Part shown: in pieces, positions 53,240 to 63,964 of the stretch
Position numbering within the stretch: the first letter of the stretch is position 1
Layout: the number at the start of each line of letters is the position of its first letter
Assembly (NCBI GenBank): GCA_000310025.1
Contig: FN648581.1
Span: 29,988 to 93,987 of the forward strand
Direction: 5' to 3'
DNA: 64,000 nucleotides
Source: Ectocarpus siliculosus
Taxonomy: Eukaryota; Sar; Phaeophyceae; Ectocarpales; Ectocarpaceae
Notes under the pieces: generated by a model
What the model was told of the DNA's origin: nothing
Database searches by the model: none
The model's input: only the letters and a program-made list of their open reading frames with translations
Position numbers and translations under genes: made by a program

Positions 53240-53585
53240 TCAGTTCTCGTCACCTAGCACACCAATCGTCTTGGTACCACTTCGAGCGTGTGCTCCATTG
53301 CGATATCTAGGGCCGTGACAGTTGTGTTAGGCATGGGTGCTGTGTGTGGGAAGACCTTCGCGGCGGCGTGGAATCCAAATCGCTTTTTTTTGGCCCGGGC
53401 AATCGGGCCACATCGCAAGGCGAAAACGCCAAACCGGATTTCACATCGCCACGATGCTCTCGCCACACACAGCACCCAATACCCAACACAACTATCTTGT
53501 CCAGCGACACCACAATGGATCACACGCTCGAAGTGGTGCGATAGCGATCGGCGTCCTAGGTGTCGAGAACTAACGTGGTGCTGTG
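53240..53585. repeat. Long imperfect inverted repeat (fold-back)
   Basis: The left arm CAGTTCTCGTCACCTAGCAC ... ACCACTTCGAGCGTGTGCTC ... GTTGTGTTAGGCATGGGTGC is the reverse complement, with scattered mismatches, of the right arm ending at 53578. The arms meet around 53397-53402 in GGCCCGGGCAATCGGGCCAC. Weaker pairing may continue outward on both sides to about 53180 and 53645. Total at least 340 bp with arms of about 165 bp. No coding content. It could be a fold-back or MITE-type transposon, or be transcribed into a hairpin RNA. Confidence 0.75.
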
Positions 53586-53967
53586 CTCACATTACTGGCA
53601 GTTGATAAACGCGGCGGTAACAAAAAATCATGCACGACAGACAGCACAATGCACACCCTCATCACACCACAGAGAGTCCAGCCCAATCGAGCCCAGATGT
53701 TATTGCCCGCTGTGCGTGTGTTGTCTGCTGTGTGGTGTCGCCCGCAGTGCGTATGTTCTCTGCTGCAATCCTCTGTGCGTTCCGAGAAAAAAAGTGCATC
53801 TATCTGCTGACCCCTGTATTCTAAAATCAAGTCATGAACTCTAAAACCGAAGAGACTGTACAAACGGTTTGGTCTTGATGGGGCCCTATATTGCGGCGAG
53901 ACCTCAGGCCAGATCAGAAATCTCGCTTCGCTTGAGCAAAATCTAAAAACAGGTTAGAATGTCTCAC

Positions 53968-54087
53968 CCGAGCGTCGAAATCCTTGTCCCAGCTGAGCGC
54001 GAAGATCTCCCTCAGGGGGCGATTCGTGTGCTGGTCGCGAACGGTTTGGAACGCTCGCCCCGCAAGCTCTCCGGCCGATGCCAAAGC
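53968..54087 (-). CDS. Unidentified internal exon, 40 codons
   Basis: Bounded by a CAG acceptor (54088) and GTGAGA donor (53967) and exactly 120 nt, phase 0 at both ends. It reads ALASAGELAGRAFQTVRDQH, TNRPLREIFALSWDKDFDAR. The residue pattern looks like ordinary globular protein. Probably the same gene as the exon at 55483-55623. Family unknown. Confidence 0.4.
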
Positions 54088-54861
54088 CTGCTGCGTGTTT
54101 GTCAAAACATCAGTCCAACAGAAGTAACCGTTCGATTTTCGGGTTGCGAGAAAGCTACCTTGAACCTTGCAGCAGTTGCCGACAAATCAAAACACGCGCC
54201 ATGAAAATTGTGTTCGAGCCGGTCGACGACATGTATCCGCGAGCTTTTGAATGAGGAAAACAAAGAGGGAGAGCGCAAAAGCAGCGGGTCGTAGCCTACG
54301 ACCACAACCGCTTCATGAAGTAAGCTTCAGGAATCACGCAACACGCCGCGGGTATGTATTGCTGAATAGTACGCCTTTCGCCAGTATGCTCGCAAATATG
54401 TCTTCTGGTACAACCAAGTAGCCCACGACACGTGACCAAAAACATATTCTTTGGAGAGCATGTACTTGAGCTTATCATAGTACAAAAGAGAAACATGCGC
54501 GTCCCTGTTGAAGCATATATCGACCACCATTTTTGCTCCGTTTGGCGCCTAACGCAACAAGATTGTGTTCTGAGGCACGCTGCAATAGCTCTCTCCGATT
54601 CACTGGCTGCTATTCAATGAGCGAAAAAAAAGACTTCCGCAACACGCACACGTGAGCATAAAGCAACACGGCACAAGTCAATACGGAATAATCTACGACG
54701 AAGAACCCGCCATCGCCTTCCCAAGGGCACACACTCACCAAGACATTGTGGAGAAAACAAAATGAACAACGCCCAACAGCACACAAGTTGCGTCGCCCCC
54801 GAGAGGCAACCACCAAACAAAAGACGAATCAGCCACCCACATCCTTCCATTTCTTGAGCTA

Positions 54862-55079
54862 CGTCTCTTTGAGCTGGGCGAGGGCGATGAGGCATGATTG
54901 CCGACGCGCGGGAACCTCGTTCTCCCTGAAACTATCATCCTCGGACTCCTCCTCGTCGGCAGTCTCGATGTTCCTCTTGGTTACGCGGTCGAGGGTTGCC
55001 GTGAGGCTGTCGAAGATGACAAGCCGTATGGCCTTGTACATTTCGCAGGACCTGGTCGTCAATGCCGCGACAAACTTTG
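54862..55079 (-). CDS. Unidentified exon-like frame ending in a stop
   Basis: Begins after a CACTAAC/pyrimidine/TTTTCAG acceptor and reads KFVAALTTRSCEMYKAIRLV, IFDSLTATLDRVTKRNIETA, an acidic stretch, then RRQSCLIALAQLKET and TAG. The phase does not match a direct join to the exon at 55483, so either an intervening exon is missed, the acceptor differs, or the copy is mutated. Family unknown. Confidence 0.4.
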
Positions 55080-55482
55080 CTGAAAAGCGTGCGGCAGCGG
55101 GCATTATGGCGACAAATGCGTGCGACAGGATGGGGGGAGGGGCGAGGGGGGGGGGTTAGTGGAAAACACACAAAACGTTTTCTTCGACGATACCCAAAGA
55201 AGAGTGGTGGCGCGTTTTCGCATTGGGGGCTGGAACCCATTCACAAGGGGATCGCGAGCTGGCCGGCGTGTCTCTCTCTTTCATTGTCGTCTTCCGTAAT
55301 GATGACGTTGCAAATCCTTTGCTTCTCGGCGAGCACCTACGTTGAGCTGTCCAGAGCGGCTCAGCCCGACGTCCTCATCAGGGGCTACAATACGCCACAA
55401 CGATTTTCATGTCCAACCTTGCACAGCAGTGGGCTCGAGGCTGTGTAGCTGAGCCTAGCTGTTGAGAGCTTTCGAACCTTAC

Positions 55483-55623
55483 CACTAAATTGATGTTGTT
55501 ATTGGCGAGCAGCGCGCCCTCCACCGCCGCTTCGCTGCCCGTCAGAACGTGGGACGTGTGCTTCGCCAGGAATGAAACAAGACGCTTCCCGTCCTTGTAG
55601 TCGTCCACGTCGATCCACCTGGT
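55483..55623 (-). CDS. Unidentified internal exon, 47 codons
   Basis: Bounded by acceptor TTGCTGTGCAG (55624) and consensus donor GTAAGG (55482); exactly 141 nt, phase 0 at both ends. Reads TRWIDVDDYKDGKRLVSFLA, KHTSHVLTGSEAAVEGALLA, NNNINLV. Both splice sites are good. I do not recognise the family; it shares strand with the exons at 54.9 and 54.0 kb. Confidence 0.45.
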
Positions 55624-55954
55624 CTGCACAGCAATAGATACAAGCAGGGACAGGGACGAGCAGCACGGAGATCAAACAATGGTAACATTAAATTCAAGGC
55701 CGCGACACGAGGGATTAGTGTTTGATTCTCTCTTCTCTGCGCGCTGTCGTCGAATGTAGTGTGCGGACAGGTACCTCATTTATTTTTTGGCACGTATACG
55801 TACTGCAGGGATTGTAGGTGCACTTCTTCTTGACGCCGGCCCTTTCCTTGCAAAGTGTGAGTGTTCTTTATACTGTATCTTCTGATGGCTCTAGCATTTT
55901 TGTGACCACCGACCGAGTCTTCGCTAGATTTTAGGAAGAGTAACTGACATTTGT

Positions 55955-56010
55955 TTAATGTGAAGAGAAGAAGAAGAAGAACAACAACAACAACAACAAC
56001 AACAGCGAAA
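55955..56010. repeat. GAA/CAA microsatellite
   Basis: GAAGAAGAAGAAGAA followed by about eight CAA units. The arrangement (GTGAAGAGAAGAAGAAG then CAACAA) resembles the microsatellite inside R-A (23290-23315), so it may be an R-A fragment. Confidence 0.7.
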
Positions 56011-56367
56011 TATATGAATAGGACAACCAGGGTGACGCTGCTTCTCGACGCCCGCACTCGATCGGTTGCACATCCTCCTCACTCCTCAGCTCCTCAGCGC
56101 TCTCCCGCATCCCACTCTTGCCCAGCCTTCGTTAGTCTCTTTTCTACTCTTCTCTTTCGTATGCACAGATGTCGGAAAGGCACAGTATCTTTCAGCCAGT
56201 CAACATCGTTTAAAACTCACCAACCGCATCTTTTACGCGATAAAAAAACATGTATCTTGGAATCGCTTCCTTAAGCGTGACGGCGGAAGCCCCCGAAGCC
56301 CCTTGCAAATGTACTGTAGTGTGAGGATTCTTCGATAGAGATGGATTCGTTGGGTCATACCTAGTAG

Positions 56368-57430
56368 TCTTAACCCTTACGTGACTACAGGCTGATTCAG
56401 CTCCGTTCTCAGCTCCGATCACTTTGCGTGCCGAAAGATCGCCGTTGTGCCTCGGCCAAGAGCAAAAAACATACATAGAGACCAGGACGGAGGCACAGGC
56501 AGCCCACCCCAAAAGCACGCTCATCAGCAATGCGCACAGGACTCACATAGTGCAATACTATCCACTCATACCTAACCTCTCTGACGTGGGGCAGATATCC
56601 TTTCCAGATCCAATCTACTGCCTACCGGTACTGCAAGATTCAAACGCAAAATACCACCTGAGGGTGCATACAGCACCCTGAACATGTGATCGACCCGGTG
56701 CCGCATCCGCGGGGGAGAGCAGGGCAAACGTACACCGGAGCCGATGCTAACGTACTGCCTCGGTGCTTGATGTTGTTGTGATTGCGGTGCGTGTGGTTCC
56801 CAGTATTGGGAGTGGAGGGTGGTTCGTCTGTTGTGTGCAAAATTTCGCTTAAAGGCAAGGGTTTTCGGGACTACAGCTCTGATCACAGCTCCGATCACAG
56901 CTCTCTATTTGTAGTACAGATTAGTAAAATTTATCACGATTTTTATGCATTTTGTGCGATAGTGGATGATGGTCTCGATTCTCTGATGCGCGGGCCGTTT
57001 TTTTCGTCGATCTGGCGCTTCTGTGAGGCGGTTTCCCGTCAGTGTATGCTCTGTCCAAAGATGAGGTGGAGAAGATGTGCCAACAGGTATTGCTTGGACA
57101 GGTACATCCTCTGTGCGGACGGTTGCTGTCGGAGACGGCATGCACACCTGCTCAGAAACTACTCCTGCTGTACAGCAGTCTATTTCTCTCCGCATAGCTG
57201 CTACTGCTGCACAACAGTAGTACTACTGTACTCACTCCTGTTCGTCACCCTTACATACACCGCGTCCCTATCCCTGTGAGCCCATGTGGGGGCTCACAGG
57301 GACCCACTGCTGCATTATCCTTGCCACCGTGACTTATGGGTGTACACGCTGCTTGGAAAATCTTTGACCGCAGAGAGCCAGTTGTGGGGAAAAAGACAGA
57401 AAAATTCAAATCAACCCAGTCACGAAATTA
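56368..57430 (+). repeat. Dispersed repeat R-B, copy 2
   Basis: Full-length match to 23430-24510. Left end CTTAACCCTTACGTGACTAC; right end AATCAACCCAGTCACGAAAT, whose reverse complement ATTTCGTGACTGGGTTGATT pairs partly with the left end. This copy stands alone, without R-A or R-C, which supports R-B being an independent unit. It is followed by a GA-rich tract. Confidence 0.75.
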
Positions 57431-57494
57431 AGTTGGGCCATAGTCTACAGCAGTACCGACATCCTCGGAGAGATCCCTGGGAACGAATGGGAGA

Positions 57495-57705
57495 GCGAGC
57501 CAGCGAGAGAGAGGGAGAGGGAGAGAGAGAGATAGAGAGAGGCAAACAGAGAGAGACAGGCAGATAGGCAGACAGAGAGAGAAAGAGACAGAGAGACAGA
57601 GCGACAGAGAGAGAGAGCGAGAAAGGAAGAGAGAGACAAACAGAGAGAGAGAGAAAGAGAGACAGAGAGAGACAGAGAAAGAAAGAGAGGGAGAGAGAGT
57701 GTAGA
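57495..57705. repeat. GA/GACA-rich microsatellite tract
   Basis: About 210 bp made almost only of GA and GACA units, purine-rich on the plus strand. Minus-strand frames rich in Ser-Leu are a consequence of this repeat. Similar CAGA/GAGA tracts sit inside R-D. Confidence 0.9.
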
Positions 57706-58139
57706 GGTCGTGGCGGGTTTATTATTGGGTGCAAATCCAAAGGGACGGGGCAAAAGGTTCCTACTACATCGGGTGGGTGTGCCCCCCTCACCTCATCCGT
57801 GAGGTTGTCACGCAACCTTCGCACTTTGGTCCTGATCTGCGCGACGTGCTTCTGCATATTTTCCTCCTTCTTCTGCAGTTGAGACTGCGACCGTGCTGCT
57901 CATAGCGCTGACGGTGCATACGCTCTTTACACGTAAGGGGGACGGGAGCGCGGGAAGGGAGCGACACACTGGCTCTGTCGTGCGTGTCCACGTCAGCTCC
58001 AACCATTTTTTTCTCGAGAGCCCCCCCCCCCCTATGGAAATTACGCACCTTCCGTGGGTCCCCTCCGCACTCCAATCTGCGCGCCCCCGATTTGTTCCTC
58101 CCTTGTTCCTCCGCACACACACACAAAATAATATAGAGA

Positions 58140-58525
58140 TTGTCAAGGTCGCGTGTTGTTGCCGGCATTGCGATGACCTCGAGATTTTTTCCCCTTGGCG
58201 AGATGACTCCCAAGGTTGCCGCACCGCCGAGATTGCCAAGGTTGCGTGTTGCCCGTATTGCGATGACCTTTGGATTCTTTATCCCTTGGCGAGGTGACTC
58301 CCAAGGTTGCCGCACGGCCGAGATTGCCAAGGTAGCGTGTTGCCGGCATTGTGATAACCTTTGGGTGTTTTATCCCTTGGCGTGGTGACTCCCAAGGTTG
58401 CCGCACGGCCGACATTGCCAAGGTAGCGTGTTGCCGGCATTGTGATGACCTTTGGATGTTTTACCCCTTGGCGTGGTGACTCCCAAGGTTGCCGCACGGC
58501 CGAGATTGCCAAGGTACAAAATTCA
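58140..58525. repeat. 91-bp tandem repeat, about four units
   Basis: Each unit is GATTGCCAAGGTNGCGTGTT, GCCGGCATTGTGATGACCTT, TGG, about 15 variable bases, CCCTTGGCGTGGTGACTCCC and AAGGTTGCCGCACGGCC. Units are nearly identical except the first. The period is not a multiple of three, so the open frames drift. No spacers differ between units, so it is a minisatellite and not an array of another kind. Confidence 0.85.
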
Positions 58526-58609
58526 GGAAAATGAGGCACATCCACCTTGGCAAGGTGGGGGGGGGGGGGGGGTACTCATAGTCGTGCATGCCGTAATCGT
58601 TTGACCATT

Positions 58610-59095
58610 GACCTCCCATCCCTACAAAGCCGGGACGGAGCATGCCGGGTTCTCACCGGACCAGGCTCTCACATCACCAAGCGCGAAGCGCCGTGAGGTA
58701 TTTGGCGAGTCGCAAGAAGGGGGAGCTGCATCCTGCTAAGGGGTGTTCGGCATCTTGTGCTTACTTCCTTGCGTACGGATGACAGCTACGTATGACTTAA
58801 TTTATTTTCTGGTGCTTTCACTTCCAGAGACAGTTGTAAGCACTGTGTAGCTGCCTCGAGGAAGCTTGACCATTTTAACACAACGTGGTGCGATCATCCC
58901 CCGTTGCGCGGAGTGAGGGTTCTCGACCCCGCACAACATGATCTACTCGACCATTATGGTTACCGCCAAAAAAAAAACGAGGTAAAAAAAAAAAACGGTA
59001 ACCTGGTTGCCGAGTTCACGAAGTGAATTGGCTTGTTTTACAACGTCGTTGCCAAGCGACGAAAACCCAAACCCCGATGGCAAACACCGGGGGGG
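58610..59095 (-). repeat. Dispersed repeat R-E, copy 2 (inverted)
   Basis: The reverse complement matches 36600-37105 throughout. It abuts the point where the DIRS recombinase frame breaks off near 59095, so either R-E inserted into or recombined with the DIRS element. The A-runs at 58968-58992 correspond to the T-run of copy 1. Confidence 0.75.
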
Positions 59096-59109
59096 GGCGG
59101 AGGGGTATT

Positions 59110-59604
59110 TTCTCCACAAGGGGGTTCGACCTCCACCTGTGTAGTTCGCACTTCACCGGGTTACCGACCCGCATGGTCTTACTCCAGGGCGTAATCAACC
59201 CAATTTCCTTCTCTAACACCATGGATAACTTGGAGACATGCTTTGTTCGGTGTGAGTCAAAGGCACATCTAAGGTTACAGTCTCCTTTGTCCGCTGAACA
59301 GGCCTTGAGGTCTTTTTGTGCCCACTGCTTCGCAGTGTCGAGCATGCACAACCGTACGTCTTCTAGTACCGCAGGAGTCTAATCAGGATAGAAACTCTAC
59401 CACATCTTTGGGTTGTGCATTTTCAATGCAAACAGACCCGTTTCTTCGAGACGCTAGGAAATTGCTGAACAAAGCCCATGTGGCCGACCGACTGCGCGCA
59501 TATGCCTTTTCCGCCCATGCCGTTTGAAATTGTTGGTATCGCTTCGAAAATGCCTCTTCGTCCACTTGAAGAATAGGTGTCGTCTGAGCTTGGCGTTGAG
59601 CCAC
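59110..59604 (-). pseudogene. DIRS tyrosine recombinase, N-terminal part
   Basis: The SAM-like core-binding domain reads EEAFSKRYQQFQTAWAEKAY, TWALFSNFLASRRNGSVCIE, NAQPKDVVEFLS, then a TGA and, in the same frame, LDSCGT. A shift then leads to LRCAFDSHRTKHVSKLSMVL and MRVGNPVKCE. The catalytic R-H-R-Y domain is missing. The matching C-terminal half seen at 45.8-46.6 kb is from another copy. Confidence 0.75.
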
Positions 59605-60077
59605 CGAGTATCCGCACCATTGACAACACCGAAACGAATCATCGTTCTCACTGTAGCACTCCGGGCATCAAACCCGTGCCCTTGACGCCGATATGTTCAC
59701 GAGCGAGGAAGGAGAAAGCTTCGCCTCGTCGACACAAACTCGCTTGCGGATTATCGACCCTGAGACGCTCACGACGAGGCCAAGAGCTGTGAACATAGTC
59801 TGGCGAGTCTGGCAGAAAGCGTTGTCCCACAACCACCGAACATGAACAAGACATGTTGGGAAGGGAAACCAACGAGTAGTCTATTACTTTGAATCACGGG
59901 TGGAATCCACTACTACTGCTAGCATTCCCGACCGTTTGAAATGAAAACGCTCGGACCCCTTCTGGTGATGTACCCGGAAAAAGGGTGACTCGTCCCCGCT
60001 GCTAGTTGACAACGTTCGCGATCGCCTAGTCGCGTTTGCTATCCTCGGAAACCAGTACTGCTTCTGATCAGGGACGA

Positions 60078-60895
60078 TCACAAGCGCCCTTGCTTGACAC
60101 CCCTCCAGGTGTTGAAAAAACACGCCGACCATACTGGTTGGGGGAAAACAGAAGCCGAAACACTCCTCGGTCTTTGAACCAGGCATGAACCGACATTGAA
60201 CATTATGTGTGAGCACGTCAACCCCGGTATATGATATCTAGAGTATAATAGCAAGTCCTCGCTAGTGCAGCGCCCAGCCACCCATCTCTTGTGAACCGAT
60301 GCAGGTGTGGCCATTAAATCCATGGTGACATGCTCTCCGGCCCACGCGCACAGTTCGCCGAACATCTGTTCGTCTAATCTCACAAAATCGTCCGACCCTT
60401 GTCTAGAAATGCCGTCGGCCTCAGCGTTAGCCTCGGAGCTCACCCACTTCAACTTAAGCGTGAAATCGCGTCGAACTTGCAACCAGAACAGATCGGTAAT
60501 AATCTCATGCATGCAAGTGTTGGAGGCTTGCCCCCTCTTAAAGGCGTCGTGTAAGACCTTGCTGTCTACATTGGAAACCAGCGTGGACCCGGCCAGCTGA
60601 GAAGGCTGGCTATCTGAGAACAGGTGCAGAGTCTGCTGAAGGGCGTACCCTTCCTGCACATTGATATGATGCTGCGCGACCTGTGGCGGGAAATCTCTGC
60701 CAGCTTTGAAAACGGTTGGTCTGGACTCCGAATGAGCCCTCCCCACCCGCCGGAGGAAGCATCAGATGCTCTGGTAAGAGCTTGTTGCTTATGATAAGCA
60801 CGATACCACGACGCCCCGTTAACACGCTTACGAACCCCTCGCCAACGTTTCAGCTCGAACATAAGACCGCTGTTCGTCGGGATCTTTATCTCCAT
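60078..60895 (-). pseudogene. DIRS RNase H and methyltransferase-like domains
   Basis: RNase H begins in one frame with LTRASDASSGGWGGLIRSPD (Asp catalytic) and, after a shift near 60700, continues HINVQEGYALQQTLHLFSDS, VSNVDSKVLHDAFKRGQ and KWVSSEANAEADGISRQGSD. It is followed by MDLMATPASVHKRW ... LLLYSRYH, the position and pattern of the DIRS methyltransferase-like domain. Function of that domain in DIRS elements is not established. Confidence 0.8.
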
Positions 60896-61067
60896 GCTGG
60901 GCTGCGACCGCGCCGCGTCTCTGAAAAGCTGCTATGCTCTTATACATGTGGTGCGTGTAAAGAGCCGCCACCGGAACCGCCACCGAGAGACAAGTGCATT
61001 TGTCTGCGAGCTTCTCTAACATCTGAAAGGATATGGACTCAGCCGTAATAGCGTCGACGAGAATCGT

Positions 61068-61988
61068 CTATAGCTTGGAGAGTTTTTCCTCTGGGAGCTC
61101 GAAACCCTGCTGATCGGAATCACAGATAATCCCAAGGGAAACTAGGCGTGTTGTAGGGATGAGCTCACACTTCTTCAACGAAATGAAGTACCACACTCTG
61201 TAGAAAACTTGGAAAGCGACATACACGGTCGTCTGAGTCGCTTTCCGCTGCTCGTTATAGCTAAGCCTGCCAGTCGACCGAACATTTGCCTGATAGAAAT
61301 CGTCGATCCATGTGAGCACGGGGATTTCTCGTGCTCTCAGGTACCGAGCTACTTCGGAAAGGGAAGCGTATATGAACGGGGCTGAACACCACCCGAACGC
61401 TAGCACTGTGATTACGTATACCTCACTTTCCCACTCGAAACCAAAATATTGCCAAGAACCTTTGTCTAGGACAATGTGGTGGTATCCAGCCTTATGATCA
61501 ATAGGGACTTGATGAGCTCTTGCCCAAGCGCACTGAGCCACTTTGCCTACGCCATCCATGCTGAAAGGGCGATGATGGCACATGAGATTTAACCATCTCG
61601 CGTCCCATATCAACCGGGGCTTCTTGGGTTCGACACCCACCGGAAGCACCATCTGCGGTTTGGTGTGCACGCTAACGCCGGCGACATCTTTCCACCTGGC
61701 AACGCAGCCAGTCGCCGCGAGCTTGGCTATTTCACTCGTGACCCATGGTACGTGTTTGTCGGGAACGTGGTTCGGCAGATGTACCGAGGTAAGGTCAGCG
61801 CCGTTGTACGATCGACCTAAAAGAATGCCTGTCGCCTTGTTATCTACGAAGTCGTGAACGTTGTTTCCTTCCACCCACCCCAATAGGACGTTGCGATCTC
61901 CAACAGGGGTGTCTTGCAAAATTTCGTTTCGCCAGAACTCGACCGAGGTCTGCAGGTGAGCCGGAACGAAATCGTCCGTGACACACAT
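61068..61988 (-). CDS. DIRS reverse transcriptase
   Basis: A 306-codon open frame. Reverse-transcriptase motifs in order: SEIAKLAATGCVARWKDVAG, KPRLIWDARWLNLMCHHRPF, DHKAGYHHIVLDKGSWQYFG, AFGWCSAPFIYASLSEVARY, and the catalytic VLTWIDDFYQANV. The tail (LVSLGIICDSDQQGFELPEE) ends at a stop where the connection region continues in other frames (LADKCTCLSVAVPVAALYTH near 61000). The Met at 61988 is only the first in frame; sequence upstream to about 62020 is also open. Confidence 0.9.
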   Translation of the reverse strand: MCVTDDFVPAHLQTSVEFWRNEILQDTPVGDRNVLLGWVEGNNVHDFVDNKATGILLGRSYNGADLTSVHLPNHVPDKHVPWVTSEIAKLAATGCVARWKDVAGVSVHTKPQMVLPVGVEPKKPRLIWDARWLNLMCHHRPFSMDGVGKVAQCAWARAHQVPIDHKAGYHHIVLDKGSWQYFGFEWESEVYVITVLAFGWCSAPFIYASLSEVARYLRAREIPVLTWIDDFYQANVRSTGRLSYNEQRKATQTTVYVAFQVFYRVWYFISLKKCELIPTTRLVSLGIICDSDQQGFELPEEKLSKL

Positions 61989-62029
61989 CCGGCTTGGTCG
62001 GGTAAGTGAGATTGTTGAAGTTGTCCGAT

Positions 62030-62940
62030 GTCAGAGAGGTCGACGGTTGACTGTTGCGCTGATGCGCTGAGTAGGTCCCGCGCACTGACTGTGTGCGAAT
62101 GTGCGCGGTACATGCGGCTCTCTCGGCGAGGAATAAGTTTGCTCCCGGTCCGACCTGTAACACGCATGAAGTGCGCGGAGGATAATCCCTGGTGTCGGGA
62201 CCAAGCTTGTTGCCATGACAAACGTCTTGTTTTGGCCGCACGTGTAACCTAGGCTGCGTATGTGTAGGGAAAGCAGCAAACAAAGTGGGCAAGGTTTCTT
62301 GCCCACCTTAACCCTAACCTACATGAATCGATCTGCGCGTTCAACCGTCGACTAAAGTCCAAACCAAGCAAGGGAATGGTGCAGAGGCGGTGGAGACTGC
62401 TCGACAAAGATAGAAACGACCAGTAATGTCGGGGGAGGTGTTTGGTGATCATGCGAGCGAGTAGATAGGATAACCACTACAGAGGACACCCGTTGGCACT
62501 GTGAAATTTGAGGCATCATATTTCTCCCATCATACCTAAAAAAACATGGTCGGGCCTCGCCTTCCCCGACATGCATGAGGCATGGGTGTGGCGAGTATTT
62601 GGAAAACGAAGGCGGTCCGAAAGGGCCGAGAATGCCGCCCTGAACCTCGAGTCAAAATAAAGAAACATGTGGGTTGAACCAATCGATGAAAGAACATGGA
62701 AGGCGTCTACGAAAATCCGTGGGGAAGGACCGCCTGGCTAGGAGACTGGTGGATATCCGGCCCAACGACGAAAGGAAAACCGCGGGAGGAAACCGACCGA
62801 CCAGAAAAACCTCACAGAAACGAGAGAAAACCCCGTCCCGCGTAGCTAGACAACAGGGGAGCCCTTCGAAAGGGAAAACAACGGAAACAACCGAAACTAG
62901 CAAACGAGAAAAACGCGCACCGCGTTACTAAAGTCGCGAA
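62030..62940. other. Spacer between DIRS Gag and reverse transcriptase
   Basis: About 0.9 kb with short frames on both strands, including a very basic 85-codon plus-strand frame (62674-62931). No recognised domain. It may contain the remainder of the polymerase N-terminus in broken frames. Confidence 0.4.
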
Positions 62941-62945
62941 ACTAT

Positions 62946-63964
62946 CTAGTTGGGGCAGTTCATTTCCCGAAACCGTGGCACTTGTGGCACTGCACCATGG
63001 GGCAGACGCGGTACGAATGCTCTATATCGGCCCCGGTCTTGCCGGCTCGGCGGCAAGGGTTCACTGCCGCGGCCGCCGCGGCCCCCATAGGCCCGGTGCC
63101 TCCCCCCGGATCCACGCCCGGGGGTGTAGTGACCGGGCTGTCCCCCTTGCGGCTGCATACCGTAAGGGCTGTAACCCCCAAAACGCGGGGCGAGGGCCAT
63201 AGGTTGCACAGGAGGCGGGCCCGAAGCCCCTGCCGGAGCCGGGGCAGGCTTGCCCCCCCCCAAGAATTTGGTGATGGCCGACAATTCCTTAACGACCTTG
63301 CTCCTGTCGGTTTGCCTACCCTCTTCTGTCTGCGGCATGAGCTTGTCGTGGACCCAGACCGCGTCCGGACGGCCACACTGCATAGCTGCATCTATGCCAA
63401 CGATGAGCATATGTACAAAGGCCCTCTCAACGCTGACCCACGCCCGAAATCATGTAAGAGCAATGCAACCACGCAAGCCTTGGGATCTCCCAGCCATACA
63501 CGAAGCGCACCGACGTAAGCCGGGCGCCCCGATCCGGGAACAGAGAGGAGGTTGGAAACAAATAGTTGCCACGCGTCATGTGGGCGTCGTGCGAAGGAAC
63601 AACGCGAGTAGCCAGCCGTGCCGTACGCCGGAGAACGGCGGTGAGAGCCTAGAACGAACACAAGTATGCGGAGAGCGGGAAACAAAGACGAACTAGAGCC
63701 ACAGCGCCTGACATATAACAACAGTACTCCGTGGAATGGAGAGAAACTACTGCTGTGGGGCGTGGGGCTGCCGAGAGCGAGCAAGCACAAAATTTGGATG
63801 GAAGCGACTCACCTTGCTTGACATGCTGGTGTAAATCAGCGACCGCTTTTCTCGCGGGGCTCGCGGTCTCCGGTCACGCCCTCCTCGTCCAGGGCTGCTG
63901 CTGCGCCCGAGATCTCCGACCGGAGGCGCTTGCCCGCGGTGGCTGTGGTGGAAGAGGGAGGGGC
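62946..63964 (-). pseudogene. gag: DIRS Gag-like protein with a Cys/His-rich C-terminus
   Basis: The right-edge segment reads TTATAGKRLRSEISGAAAAL with a stop before 63820. A second frame from 63410 gives AVWVHDKLMPQTEEGRQTDR, SKVVKELSAITKFLGGGKPA, a Pro/Gly-rich linker with GGRHRAYGGRGGRG, and in the neighbouring frame CRRAGKTGADIEHSYRVCPM, VQCHKCHGFGK. The Cys pattern would suit a nucleic-acid-binding knuckle. Assignment rests on position upstream of the reverse transcriptase and on composition. Confidence 0.55.

Noticed and set aside
57420-57857. Minus-strand Ser/Leu-rich frame resembling a signal or membrane protein
   Set aside because: It is the translation of a GA/GACA microsatellite.
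58140-58525. Possible CRISPR-like array
   Set aside because: The 91-bp units are contiguous and lack distinct spacers; the DNA is eukaryotic.
62674-62931. Basic 85-codon plus-strand frame
   Set aside because: It lies inside the DIRS element on the opposite strand, with no domain; composition bias is sufficient.
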